Shown: piece after piece, positions 41,951 through 51,700 of the stretch
Position numbering within the stretch: position 1 is the first letter of the stretch
Layout: each line of letters begins with the position of its first letter
Assembly (NCBI RefSeq): GCF_002154225.1
Contig: NZ_MTSE01000001.1
Span: forward strand, 310,001 to 374,000
Length of the DNA stretch: 64,000 bases
Source of the DNA: Hymenobacter crusticola
GTDB taxonomy: Bacteria > Bacteroidota > Bacteroidia > Cytophagales > Hymenobacteraceae
Direction of reading: 5' to 3'
Translations under genes and position numbers: made by a program
Notes under the pieces: generated by a model
Told to the model about the DNA's origin: nothing
Seen by the model: only the letters and a program-made list of their open reading frames with translations
The model's database searches: none

Positions 41951-43636
41951 ATGAAAGCCGACCAGACTGCTCCACCATCACCATCCACCGTCGAACCTGC
42001 ATCCCCGATTCGGAATTCACGGACGCAGGTGCGTCAACCGTTGCTGCTGGCGCTAGCCCTAGCTTGTGGTGTGTTGCTAGGCGCCAACCCTTTTCGGCCT
42101 TCCAATCAAAATCCCGACGGCACGGCCCGGGGCTACCTGAAGTTCAAGGAAATTCTGAGCTACGTCGACCGCGACTACGTGGACACCGTTGATGCCGAAG
42201 CACTTTCCGATTATGCTATTGGCCGTATGCTGGAGCGTTTAGATCCGCACTCGACGTTTATCCCGGCTAAGCAACAGCAGCAAGCTTCCGCTTTTCTGCA
42301 AAGTGATTTCGACGGTGTAGGGGTGGAGTTCAATATGTTCCATGATACTGTGACGGTCGTATCCCCCCTAGGTGGCGGCCCCGGCGAACAGGCCGGCTTG
42401 CAGCCCGGCGACCAGATCCTGCGCCTCAATGGCGAGCGGGTGTCTGGCGTGCAACTAACGATTGAGCGGATGGCCACGAAGATGCGCGGCCCGCGTGGCA
42501 GCATCGCACAATTAGTAGTGCGTCGGCGCGGCCAGAGCAAGCCGCTGAACGTGGCTGTCACCCGCAACCGCATCCCGAATAATTCGGTGGATGTAGCCTA
42601 CATGGTTGACAACCAGACAGGTTATATCAAGATCAGCCGCTTTGCCACGGGCACGTACGACGAGTTTAAAAGCGCCCTCGGCGACTTACATCGGCAGGGT
42701 ATGAGCCGCTTGGTATTAGATCTGCGCGGCAACCCTGGCGGCTACCTAGATCGGGCAACCAAAATTGCAGACGAATTTATCGGCGGCACACGCAAAATCG
42801 TGTACACCGACGGCAAAGGCGACCAGTATGACACCCAAACTTTCTCGCGGGTAGCCGGCGAGTTTGAAGAAGGCCCGCTCGTCGTGATGGTAGACGAAGG
42901 CAGCGCTTCCGCTTCCGAAGTTATTGCGGGTGCGCTACAAGACCACGACCGCGCCTTGGTTGTCGGCCGGCGCACCTTTGGCAAAGGCCTGGTACAGCAA
43001 CCGATTACCTTGAACGATGGCTCAGAGCTGCGTCTGACGATTGCGCGTTATTATACGCCTTCGGGCCGTTGCATTCAGAAGTCATACAAAGGTGGCTACG
43101 AGGCGTATGAGCACGAGCTGAGCAGTCGCCAGCGCCACGGTGAGTTCTTTCACGCTGATAGCATCCACTTCGCCGATTCGCTCCGCTTCCGCACCGACCA
43201 TGGCCGCACGGTATACGGCGGCGGCGGCATCATGCCAGACCTTTTCGTGGCCCGTGATACGTCGGCGTATTCAGCTTACTTCACACGCTTGCAGAGCCAC
43301 AACTTAGTACGCGAGTTTGCACTAAATTTCTACCAGGAACACAAAGCAGAACTGGAAGGCTTGCGTTTTGAGCAGTTCAACGCGACCTTCCGCATCTCCG
43401 ACCTTCAGCTACAAGCGTTGAGCGCACGCGCGCAGAAGGACGGAGTTAAGCTTGATGCTGTGGGCATGCGCCGGGCAGCACCGCTCCTGCGCACGCAACT
43501 TAAAGCTTATATTGCGCGGAGTGCCTACGGCAAAGCCGCTTACTATACTGTACTAAACGATCAGGACAAAGAAATGCAGCAGGCCCTGAATGCGCTGTCG
43601 AATACGAATAGCCTGCTAGCCCTCGGGCAAAAGTAG
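41951..43636 (+). CDS. S41 family C-terminal processing protease
   Basis: A 561-residue periplasmic serine protease. A membrane anchor (LLLALALACGVLLGANPF, 31-48) follows a short cytoplasmic head. The PDZ domain is near 118-205 (EQAGLQPGDQIL) and the S41 core follows with LRGNPGGYLDRA. The catalytic dyad is Ser320 in GSASASE and Lys345 in GRRTFGKG, 25 residues apart as in Prc/CtpA. A C-terminal helical extension (about 410-560) is typical of Bacteroidota members. It degrades or trims envelope proteins. Confidence 0.94.
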   Translation: MKADQTAPPSPSTVEPASPIRNSRTQVRQPLLLALALACGVLLGANPFRPSNQNPDGTARGYLKFKEILSYVDRDYVDTVDAEALSDYAIGRMLERLDPHSTFIPAKQQQQASAFLQSDFDGVGVEFNMFHDTVTVVSPLGGGPGEQAGLQPGDQILRLNGERVSGVQLTIERMATKMRGPRGSIAQLVVRRRGQSKPLNVAVTRNRIPNNSVDVAYMVDNQTGYIKISRFATGTYDEFKSALGDLHRQGMSRLVLDLRGNPGGYLDRATKIADEFIGGTRKIVYTDGKGDQYDTQTFSRVAGEFEEGPLVVMVDEGSASASEVIAGALQDHDRALVVGRRTFGKGLVQQPITLNDGSELRLTIARYYTPSGRCIQKSYKGGYEAYEHELSSRQRHGEFFHADSIHFADSLRFRTDHGRTVYGGGGIMPDLFVARDTSAYSAYFTRLQSHNLVREFALNFYQEHKAELEGLRFEQFNATFRISDLQLQALSARAQKDGVKLDAVGMRRAAPLLRTQLKAYIARSAYGKAAYYTVLNDQDKEMQQALNALSNTNSLLALGQK

Positions 43637-43653
43637 GAGCTAGCACTACTGTT

Positions 43654-43702
43654 AAAAGCACTAGGCTCCTGACGATAAATCGTCAGGAGCCTAGTGCTTT
43701 TT
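43654..43702. terminator. Bidirectional intrinsic terminator
   Basis: AAAAGCACTAGGCTCCTGAC and its continuation to 43676 pair perfectly with the sequence ending in GCTTTTT at 43702 around a 2-nt loop, between the convergent protease and transglutaminase genes. Confidence 0.9.
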
Positions 43703-43714
43703 ATTTACAGCTGT

Positions 43715-44773
43715 TTAGCGCAGGCCTACTGCCTGTTTATCAGCATCTTTATACGTAAACTTCTTGTCAACATTCGTGAAAGGCTGCCCATCTACTTCCG
43801 CATACGGATAGATGAAGTAGTTCAGCGGTTCGCCTTTCTGCGGCGGGCTGAGCACCAAGTCACGGCCGCGGCTAAACTCGACGCGGTTTTCATCGTGGGC
43901 ACCGAAGAAGTAGGTGCGCTTATCCGGGTTTTTTGCTGCTTCGGAGGCGTCAATGGGTACCCAACCGGTCTCTTTCGTATAGAACTCGGCCCAGCAATGA
44001 TAGCCTTTGATTTCACCGGCGCCGCGCTCGGGTGGCAGGGGAAAGCCGATACTGAAGCGAGCCGGAATACCTAAGCTCCGGCAGTAGCCAATGAAAATGG
44101 CGTGGAAATCGGTGCAGTTACCGCGGCGGGCGTCGCAGGCGTAGTAGATGTCGCCGCGGCCCCAGCCCTGGCCGGTTTTGTCGTACTTCACCGTTGATAC
44201 AACGTGGTTGTAAACCGCCTGCGCTTTCTCCAGATCGGTTTTAGCATTGGCTTTGGTTACTACTTCCGTGGCCCATTGCTTCACTTTAGCATCGAGCGGC
44301 ACGAGGCGGTCGGCGGCTAGCCAGCGCTGCATGTTGGGGTCTTGGTCTTCTGAGGCTAGCTTTTGATTTTTCTTACCACTGAGCATGGGGTTCTTGTGCT
44401 CACGGCGCACAGCATCGAAATGCATCGTTACGGCAATGGGCGTTTGCGGCGGATTACTCACCTTCAGATGCAGGATCTGGTTGCCGTATTCTCCTGTTAC
44501 TACCTCATACGGGTAAGGAGACGTAATTTTCAGAGCTTTGATATCCTGCGACTTATCAGCGTGTGGCACTGGAAGCCACAGGTTTGCTTCCTTCGCGCCA
44601 GCAGGTATATCATGCACGGTGGCCGTGTACTCGAAAGCAAAAGCGCGCGTGGCAGGCGGTGGAGAACTCTGACGTTGAGCCTGCGCCGCTGAACCTAATA
44701 GGCTGCCGGCCAAGCACAAGCTAGCCATTGCCCGCCGAGGGGCTTGGCGTAAAAACCAGGAAGGTGTTTGCAT
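43715..44773 (-). CDS. Exported transglutaminase-like domain protein
   Basis: A 352-residue protein from the ATG at 44773, with a signal peptide (SLCLAGSLLGSAAQAQ). A beta-rich N-terminal domain (40-170) precedes the transglutaminase-like cysteine-protease core. The catalytic Cys is in RRGNCTDFHAIF, the His in GYHCWAEF and the Asp in VPIDASEA. Proteins of this kind in bacteria are usually peptidases or amidases acting in the periplasm rather than crosslinkers. No neighbour suggests a substrate. An in-frame start at 44803 only lengthens the leader. Confidence 0.88.
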   Translation of the reverse strand: MQTPSWFLRQAPRRAMASLCLAGSLLGSAAQAQRQSSPPPATRAFAFEYTATVHDIPAGAKEANLWLPVPHADKSQDIKALKITSPYPYEVVTGEYGNQILHLKVSNPPQTPIAVTMHFDAVRREHKNPMLSGKKNQKLASEDQDPNMQRWLAADRLVPLDAKVKQWATEVVTKANAKTDLEKAQAVYNHVVSTVKYDKTGQGWGRGDIYYACDARRGNCTDFHAIFIGYCRSLGIPARFSIGFPLPPERGAGEIKGYHCWAEFYTKETGWVPIDASEAAKNPDKRTYFFGAHDENRVEFSRGRDLVLSPPQKGEPLNYFIYPYAEVDGQPFTNVDKKFTYKDADKQAVGLR

Positions 44774-44870
44774 GAGCGAGGGGTTTGATTTCGCCTGTCT
44801 CAATCAGGGAGACCGTCTGCACCCGATATCGCCAACAGGCTCGTTCCCACAGGGAATTCTAAGCGACAGT

Positions 44871-44878
44871 CAAAGGTA
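44871..44878 (-). promoter_or_regulatory. TAnnTTTG box upstream of the transglutaminase gene
   Basis: TACCTTTG on the minus strand fits the -7 consensus and lies about 97 nt upstream of the ATG. Confidence 0.4.
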
Positions 44879-44993
44879 CGGCTGTAAGCGGCAAAAGGTC
44901 ATCTAAATAAGCTAGTCGTTACGGATGCAAGCGCTAGGAACATTCAGCTGAGAAGCAAATCTTTACATACACCCACCCTTACTACCCACCCCC

Positions 44994-46202
44994 ATGTCGT
45001 ACTACCACCGCCTCGGCCAGATTCCGCGCAAGCGGCACACCCAGTTCCGACAACCCGACGGCTCCTTGTACTCGGAGCAATTGGTTGGCACCCTAGGTTT
45101 TCACGGTGTATCGTCGCTGCTCTACCACCGGCACCCACCCACCCAGATCAAGGCCGTGGGAGAGCCTATTCCATATGGCCCGAAGCTGCTGCGCGACCGG
45201 CCGCTGCAACCTAGCCACCTGCGCACCCTAGCCCAAACCACCACCGGCGGCGACTACCTCCAAGCGCGTCAGACCTTGATTGCCAACGCCGATGTGACCA
45301 TGAGCATCTGCAATCCTTCGGAAAAGCAGATGACATATTACTACAAAAACGCCTTGGCCGACGAAGTGATTTTCGTGCACGAAGGCCGCGGTGAACTATG
45401 GAGCCAACTCGGCAAAGTCAGCTTCGAACCCGGCGACTACATCGTGATTCCGCGCACGATCATCCATCAGTTGCACTTCGAGGAAGGGCCAGTGCGGCTG
45501 CTGATCATTGAGTCGTTCAGCCCGGTAGAAACGTGCCGACGCTACCGCAACCACTTTGGGCAGCTGCTGGAACATTCGCCGTATTGCGAACGAGATTTGC
45601 GCCCACCGCACGAATTAGTAACCGACGATGAGCAAGCCTCGGGCGAATACTTGCTCAAGGTCAAGAAGGAAGGCTACTTGCATCAGCTCACCTACGGCCA
45701 CTCGCCGTTTGACGTGGTAGGTTGGGACGGATATTTTTACCCGTATACATTCAGCATCCACGATTTTGAGCCGATTACGGGCCGCTTGCACCAGCCGCCA
45801 CCCGTGCACCAGACGTTTGAAGGGCACAACTTCGTCATTTGCTCCTTCGTGCCGCGGCTGTTTGACTATCACCCACTGAGCATTCCGGCACCCTACAACC
45901 ATTCCAACGTCGACTCTGATGAGGTGTTGTACTACGTAGCCGGCAACTTCATGTCGCGGCGCGGCGTGGACCTAGCTTCGTTCACAGTGCACCCAAGCGG
46001 CATTCCGCATGGCCCGCACCCCGGTACGGTGGAAGCTAGCCTCGGCAAAAAGGAGACGCACGAGCTAGCCGTGATGGTCGATACGTTCCGGCCTTTATAT
46101 CTGACGGAAGCGGCGCTGCCTTACCTCGATGAGCGATATGCAATGAGTTGGAATCCCGACTTTGTACTAGACCCACCACGCTCGGCTGATATGATGGATT
46201 AA
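44994..46202 (+). CDS. hmgA: Homogentisate 1,2-dioxygenase
   Basis: A 402-residue cupin-fold iron dioxygenase that opens the aromatic ring of homogentisate in tyrosine and phenylalanine breakdown. The N-terminal MSYYHRLGQIPRKRHTQFR is characteristic. Iron ligands lie in PYNHSNVDSDEVLYY (His and Glu) and HPSGIPHGPHPG (His). Length is slightly below the 430-440 residues of the human type but normal for Bacteroidota. No hpd or fumarylacetoacetase gene is adjacent, so the pathway is scattered. Confidence 0.93.
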   Translation: MSYYHRLGQIPRKRHTQFRQPDGSLYSEQLVGTLGFHGVSSLLYHRHPPTQIKAVGEPIPYGPKLLRDRPLQPSHLRTLAQTTTGGDYLQARQTLIANADVTMSICNPSEKQMTYYYKNALADEVIFVHEGRGELWSQLGKVSFEPGDYIVIPRTIIHQLHFEEGPVRLLIIESFSPVETCRRYRNHFGQLLEHSPYCERDLRPPHELVTDDEQASGEYLLKVKKEGYLHQLTYGHSPFDVVGWDGYFYPYTFSIHDFEPITGRLHQPPPVHQTFEGHNFVICSFVPRLFDYHPLSIPAPYNHSNVDSDEVLYYVAGNFMSRRGVDLASFTVHPSGIPHGPHPGTVEASLGKKETHELAVMVDTFRPLYLTEAALPYLDERYAMSWNPDFVLDPPRSADMMD

Positions 46203-46306
46203 GGAGCCTGGCTCCTTGCAGTGCAACAGGATGGATTTTAGAGTAGTCCGACAACTCGGCAAACTATTTGGTTGACGAGCTTCGTACATCTCTAAAATCC
46301 ACCTAT

Positions 46307-46831
46307 ATGAAAAAAATACTGTTACTCACTTCTGTTGTCGCCTTGCTGCTAGCGGCAAGCTGCAAGAAAATTGACCAACTGCTCACTTTTTACATCGAGG
46401 ACACGCAGAACATCAAGGTGGCCGCTAGCTCGCCCCTAGGCCTCAACATGCTTTCTCCTGTAGCGGTACCGACGCAGTCGAGCCAAAAGTTTGCAAATAA
46501 CAATACGAGCGCCGATTTGGTGAAGGATGTCAGCCTCAACAAGCTCACGCTTGCCATTGCAGACCCCAACACGGAGAATTTCGACTTTCTGAACAGTATT
46601 GAAATCTACATCAGCACGAATTCGAGCGACCAGATTTTGCTAGCTTCCCTGAGCGACATTCCTAAAGGCGTGCAGACCATCACGCTAAAAGCCACCGGCG
46701 CTAAGCTTGACAGCTATATCAAGGCCAGCAGCTACACGCTCACCACCAAGGCAAGCGTTGCCAAGCTCATCAGCAAGGATATAACCATCCGCTCCGACTC
46801 CCGCTTCAAAGTGACAGCTGATCCGTTGTAA
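46307..46831 (+). CDS. Lipoprotein of unknown function
   Basis: A 174-residue lipoprotein starting at the ATG at 46307, with lipobox LLAASC (cysteine 19) followed by KKIDQLL. The mature part is a beta-rich single domain with TFYIEDTQNIKVAA, LTLAIADPNTENFDFLNSIEIYIST and the ending DITIRSDSRFKVTADPL. The alternation of strands suggests an Ig-like or LEA-like sandwich, but I do not recognise the family. The earlier in-frame start at 46268 would place charged residues before the signal peptide. Confidence 0.78.
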   Translation: MKKILLLTSVVALLLAASCKKIDQLLTFYIEDTQNIKVAASSPLGLNMLSPVAVPTQSSQKFANNNTSADLVKDVSLNKLTLAIADPNTENFDFLNSIEIYISTNSSDQILLASLSDIPKGVQTITLKATGAKLDSYIKASSYTLTTKASVAKLISKDITIRSDSRFKVTADPL

Positions 46832-46847
46832 TTATCGAATCAACTAC

Positions 46848-46891
46848 AAATAAAAAGGCGCTCAAACCTAGGTTTGAGCGCCTTTTTATTT
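46848..46891. terminator. 44-bp perfect palindrome, bidirectional terminator
   Basis: A perfect 44-bp palindrome centred on CCTAGG with terminal A and T runs lies between the lipoprotein gene and convergent argF'. It is built like the lipA terminator, whose centre is GCTAGC. Confidence 0.9.
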
Positions 46892-46908
46892 GTCAGAAGA
46901 CCTAGGTT

Positions 46909-47853
46909 CTACTTTAGCATCTCGTGCAACACCGTCTGCATGGAGAAGACGCGGTTGCCAGCTTCTTGCACCACCAGCGAGTTGAGCGAATCCAGCACAG
47001 CATCGCCAACTTCCACATTGCGGCGCACAGGTAGGCAGTGAATGAACTTGCCGTTGTTGGTGAGGGCCATGTGCTGCGCATCTACCATCCAGCTCGGGTC
47101 TTGGCTGATTACTTGGCCATAGTCGCGGTAGCTGCTCCAGTTCTTGGCGTACACGTAGTCAGCGCCTTCCAGAGCTTTCTTCTGGTCGTACTCGATGCGG
47201 GCGCCTTTGGTGAACTGCTCGGCTAGCTCGTAACCTTCAGGGTGGGTGATAACAAAGTCTACCCAATCGACTTCTGAGAACCAGTCAGCGAAGGAGTTGG
47301 GCACGCACTGGGGCAAGGCGCGCACGTGCGGAGCCCAGGTCAGGACCACTTTCACGCGCTCGGTTTGCTTGGTTTCGGCAACCGTAATTAGGTCAGCGAA
47401 CGACTGTAGCGGGTGTAGCGTCGCGCTTTCCAAGCTGATAACGGGCACCGTGGCGTACTTCAGAATCTTATTGAACGTTACCTCATTGTAGTCTTCGTCT
47501 CGGTCTTTCAGGCCTGGGAAGGTGCGCACGCCTAGCACGTCGCAGTACTGGCTCATCACGGCAATGGCTTCCTTGATGTGCTCCTGCGTGGAGCCGTTCA
47601 TCACGGCGCCATCGTTCATTTCTAGGGTCCAAGAATCCGCACCGGCGTTAAGCACCCAGGCTTGGGCACCTAGGTTGTAAGCGGCCTTGATGGAGCTCAA
47701 ACGTGTGCGCAAGCTAGGATTGAAGAAGATCAGCCCGACGGTCTTGTTCTTGCCTAGGTGCTGGTAGCCGTAAGGGTTCTGCTTAATCTCTAGCGCCTTG
47801 CTTAGCAGAGCTTTGTAGTCGGGAACGTCGGCGAACGAGGTGAATTTTTTCAT
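46909..47853 (-). CDS. argF': N-acyl-L-ornithine carbamoyltransferase (acetyl- or succinyl-ornithine)
   Basis: A 314-residue transcarbamylase of the AOTCase/SOTCase group, which carbamoylates N-acetyl- or N-succinyl-ornithine instead of free ornithine. Carbamoyl-phosphate binding is in FFNPSLRTR (43-51) and HPLQSFADL, and the C-terminal HCLPVRRN is typical. The specificity position is Gln90 (NGSTQEH). From memory, the Xanthomonas acetyl enzyme has Glu there and the Bacteroides succinyl enzyme has Pro, so the natural acyl group is undecided. It is the last gene of the minus-strand arginine/carbamoyl-phosphate region, after carB, with a repeat and small genes between. Confidence 0.93.
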   Translation of the reverse strand: MKKFTSFADVPDYKALLSKALEIKQNPYGYQHLGKNKTVGLIFFNPSLRTRLSSIKAAYNLGAQAWVLNAGADSWTLEMNDGAVMNGSTQEHIKEAIAVMSQYCDVLGVRTFPGLKDRDEDYNEVTFNKILKYATVPVISLESATLHPLQSFADLITVAETKQTERVKVVLTWAPHVRALPQCVPNSFADWFSEVDWVDFVITHPEGYELAEQFTKGARIEYDQKKALEGADYVYAKNWSSYRDYGQVISQDPSWMVDAQHMALTNNGKFIHCLPVRRNVEVGDAVLDSLNSLVVQEAGNRVFSMQTVLHEMLK

Positions 47854-47885
47854 GGAATATGGCTGAACCTGTAGTACAGCTGAGT

Positions 47886-48197
47886 TTACTTATTTGATAA
47901 CCATTCAGTCAATTCTTCTGGGCTAGGAAGCTTGTAGTACGCAATATCAGCGCACAACTTTTCTACTTCACTTTGGTCTTCTTCACCCTCTAGTTCATAA
48001 GAGAACATGTTGCTAAGAATCATACGAACAACAGAAGCTTCCTTGAATACTTTGTTCGCCTCAAACATATACGACAACGCCGCTGCTTGCTCTGCTTTAT
48101 TGTCTTGGTATGTGCTACCTATTTGATCAAGGCATACAACCAACTTTTCCACAAAACACATGGCTTGTACAGCCTCTTTTTCTGGTAACGTCCTCAT
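47886..48197 (-). CDS. Small helical protein, unknown
   Basis: A 103-residue, predominantly alpha-helical acidic protein without signal peptide or known motif. The C-terminus (YKLPSPEELTEWLSN) is short and well formed. It lies 32 bp upstream of argF' on the same strand, so it could be translated from the same message. It is not a standard arginine gene, and I cannot assign a function. Confidence 0.55.
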   Translation of the reverse strand: MRTLPEKEAVQAMCFVEKLVVCLDQIGSTYQDNKAEQAAALSYMFEANKVFKEASVVRMILSNMFSYELEGEEDQSEVEKLCADIAYYKLPSPEELTEWLSNK

Positions 48198-48262
48198 GTA
48201 TTCGTTGCTACTTTTCTTTGATTCAAATAGGTACTGTCTAAAGAGCTAGCATATATTAAAAG

Positions 48263-48298
48263 ACCGTCATGCTGAGCTTGCCGAAGCATCTCTACCGC
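48263..48298 (+). repeat. 33-bp dispersed repeat, copy 1
   Basis: GACCGTCATGCTGAGCTTGC...CATCTCTACCGC. The copy lies 10 bp beyond the stop codon of the GIY-YIG gene. The same unit recurs at 48624, 48694 (inverted), 52514, 52985 (inverted), 60931 and 60986 (inverted). Confidence 0.85.
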
Positions 48299-48308
48299 TT
48301 CGTTGCAT

Positions 48309-48599
48309 TTAGCCTGCCCAAGTCTGCAAATCAATTGGCTGCCACGTCGGATTGAATGCAGTAATTAACGCATCCTTCTTCTTGCGTGTCCAGCCTTTTA
48401 GCTGCTTTTCTCGCGCAATAGCTTGCTCTGCATCTGGACACTGCTCGAAGTACACCAGCAAATCCGCTTGGTAGCGACCGGTGAATTTGCCTACATCACC
48501 GCGGCCATTGCTGTGTTCATAAAGCCGACGTACGAGGTCATTAGTGACGCCGATGTAGAGCACAGTTTGAGTTGGGTTAGTCAGGATGTAGACGTACAT
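48309..48599 (-). CDS. GIY-YIG domain endonuclease-like protein
   Basis: A 96-residue single-domain GIY-YIG protein of the small UPF0213/YhbQ type. It starts MYVYILTN, then VLYIGVTNDLVRRLYEH contains the Y-I-G half, with the catalytic Arg and a downstream Glu in EQAIAREKQLKGW. The ATG at 48599 is chosen because it starts the domain; a start at 48632 would read through the adjoining repeat. It is bracketed within 10 and 24 bp by copies of the 33-bp repeat and interrupts the carB to argF' interval, so it may be a mobile cassette. Confidence 0.88.
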   Translation of the reverse strand: MYVYILTNPTQTVLYIGVTNDLVRRLYEHSNGRGDVGKFTGRYQADLLVYFEQCPDAEQAIAREKQLKGWTRKKKDALITAFNPTWQPIDLQTWAG

Positions 48600-48621
48600 G
48601 CTGCTACGTTGCGAAGAAAAT

Positions 48622-48732
48622 AAGACCGTCATGTTGAGCTTGTGGAAGCATCTCTACCGCAATGTTAACCCTAGTTAAAAGGAAGTTACCACTGCGGTAG
48701 AGATGCTTCGGCAAGCTCAGCATGACGGTCTT
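48622..48732. repeat. 33-bp repeat, paired inverted copies 2 and 3
   Basis: AAGACCGTCATG...CTCTACCGC at 48622-48660 and its reverse complement at 48694-48732 form a large stem with a loop of about 33 nt. The left copy has three mismatches to the consensus (TTGTGG for TTGCCG). It lies between the GIY-YIG start and the carB stop. Confidence 0.85.
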
Positions 48733-48759
48733 TCTTAGGACGTGCTAGCTAGCGTTCTA

Positions 48760-51700
48760 CTACGCCTCGACACTCACTGCTTGCGCTTTAAACTCCTTCC
48801 AGCTCTTGATGCTCAGATCTTCCATCTTCAGCGTGCAGAAGGCCTTGATAAAGGCTTTAGCCAGGCGGGCGTTGGTGATGAGCGGGATGTTGAAGTCGAC
48901 GGCAGTGCGGCGGATTTTGTAGTCGTTATCCAACTCGCCCTTGGTCAGGTTCTTCGGGATATTGATGACCAAGTCGATTTTCCGCTCGCGCAGGTAGGTC
49001 AGGGCGTTGGGCTCCTGGAGTTCGTCGGGCCAGTAGACCAGGGTGCTAGGCACACCATTTTCAGTGAAGAAGAGGTGCGTGCCATGGGTGGCGTAGAGAG
49101 TATAATCATTCTGCACCAACAGCCGGGCGGCACCGAGCAAGGCTACCTTGGAGATGATGGGGCCGCTAGAAATCAGCACCGACTTCTTCGGGATGCGGTA
49201 GCCTACCGATAGCAACGACTTGAGTAGCGCCTCCTCGGCCGTGTCGCCTAGGCAGCCCACTTCGCCGGTCGAGGTCATATCCACACGTAGCACCGGGTCG
49301 GCGCCTTGCAGACGGGTAAAGGAGAATTGGGAGGCCTTCACGCCCACGAAGGGCAGGTCGTACACCAGCTCGCTCGCGTCGCGCTCCACGTGCAGGCCAA
49401 GCAACACTTTCGTGGCTTTCTTGATCAGGTTGTTGCCCGACACCTTGGACACGAATGGGAAGCTACGCGAGGCGCGCAGGTTACACTCGATGACGCGGAT
49501 TTCGCCGTTTTTCTCCAGGAACTGAATGTTGAACGGCCCGCTGATCTGGAAGCGCTTGGCAATCTTCTCGGCAATGACCTTGAGCTTGCGCACCGTGCCC
49601 ACGTATACGCGCTGCGGCGGGTAGTACATGGTAGCGTCGCCGGAGTGCACGCCGGCAAACTCCACGTGCTCGGAAATGGCGTACGACACGATGTCGCCCT
49701 TGTCGGCCACTGCATCCAGCTCGATTTCCTTGGCTTCCTGGATAAACTCCGACACCACCACCGGATACTCGGCGCTAACGGCGACGGCTAGCTTCAGGTA
49801 TTCCTCCAACTCCTGCGGATTCGACACCACGTTCATGGCCGCGCCCGACAGCACGTACGAGGGGCGGATCAGGACCGGAAAGTTGACTTCTTTTACGAAG
49901 TCGTAGATGGCCTCCATCGTGGTCAGCTCGTTCCAACGCGGCTGCGCAATACCTAGCTCGTCCATGATGCTGGAGAACTTATGGCGGTTTTCGGCCTCGT
50001 CGATCTGGGCGGCGGCGGTACCTAGGATGGGCACTTGCGCTTGTTCCAAGCGCGTGGCGAGGTTATTCGGAATTTGGCCGCCGGTGGAGAGAATAACGCC
50101 AGTCGGGTCCTCAAACTCCAGGATGTCCATCACCCGCTCGTACGACAATTCTTCGAAGTAGAGCCGGTCGCTCACGTCATAGTCCGTCGAAACAGTTTCG
50201 GGGTTGTAGTTGATAATGATGGACTTGTAACCTTCTTCCGCCACGGTTTGCACGGCATTCACGCCGCACCAGTCGAACTCAACCGATGAGCCAATGCGGT
50301 ACACGCCCGAGCCCAGCACCACCACCGACTTATCGGTTTCAGGCTCTAGGTCGTTTTCGGTGCCGTGGTACGTGGTGTACAGATAGTTGGTCTGGGCCGG
50401 GAATTCGGCCGCGAGTGTGTCAATCTGCTTTACTACGGGCAGCACACCGAGGGCCTTGCGGCGGGCGCGCACCGTTAGCTCATTGGTTTTTACGTCGCCC
50501 TGGCCGAGCAGCTTCACGGCTAGTTGTTGGTCGGAGAAGCCCATTTTCTTGGCTTCGCGCAACGTCTCGGTATCGAGGGCATCTAGGCCGCCGTTGTTGC
50601 GCTTCTCCCCTAGCTGGTTGCTCAGCTCATAAATGGAGTAGAGGCGCTGCAAGAACCACCGATCGATGCGCGTCAGCTCGTGCACCCGCTCGATGTCGTA
50701 GCCGGCCTCAAAAGCTAGGTTGATGGCGAAGATGCGCTCCTCGTTCGGTTCGCTCAGTAGATGGTCGATGGTATCGTTGTCGAGCTGCTCCGTCTCGTTG
50801 CCCACGAAGCCGCGCTTGCCGGTGTCCAGCATACGCAGGCCTTTCTGAATGGCTTCCTCGAACGACTTACCAATGGCCATCACCTCGCCCACGCTCTTCA
50901 TAGCCGAGCCAATCTGCCGCTGCACGCCCGAAAACTTACCGAGGTCCCAGCGCGGCAGCTTCACCACGAGGTAGTCTAGGGCCGGCTCAAAGTAGGCCGA
51001 AGTCGTCTGGGTTACGCTGTTCTTCAGCTCAGCCAGCGAGTAGCCGAGGCTGAGCTTGGCGGCCACGAAAGCCAACGGGTAACCCGTCGCCTTCGACGCC
51101 AGCGCCGAGGAGCGTGACAGACGTGCATTCACCTCAATCACGCGGTACTCCTCGGAGTGCGGGTCGAGGGCGTACTGGATGTTGCACTCGCCCACAATAC
51201 CTAGGTGGCGGATGGTCTTGATGCCGATGCTGCGCAGCTTATGATACTCACGGTTGCTCAATGTCTGCGACGGAGCCACCACGATGCTCTCCCCGGTGTG
51301 GATACCGATGGGGTCGAAGTTCTCCATGTTGCAGACGGTGATGCAGTTATCAAACGCATCCCGCACCACTTCATACTCCACTTCCTTCCAACCCTTCAAC
51401 GACTCTTCCACCAAGATCTGGTCGGAAGTCGAGAAAGCCTTCGCAGCTAGCGCGCGTAGCTCGTCCTCGTTGTAGGCAAAGCCGCTACCTAGGCCGCCGA
51501 GCGCAAAGGCCGAGCGGATAATCAGCGGAAAGCCGATACGGTTGCCGGCCGCCAGCGCATCTTCAATGCTGGTTACAGCTTCGCTGCGAGCAGTGAGCAC
51601 ACCGATCTGGTCGAGCTTCGCCTTGAAGATGTCGCGGTCCTCCGTGTCGATGATGGACTGCACGGGCGTCCCGAGCACCTTCACGCCGTACTTCTCGAAG

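Noticed and set aside
48622..48732. Inverted repeats considered as a CRISPR array or terminator
   Set aside because: Copies are palindromic pairs with irregular spacing, no regular repeat-spacer pattern, no cas genes and no T-run.
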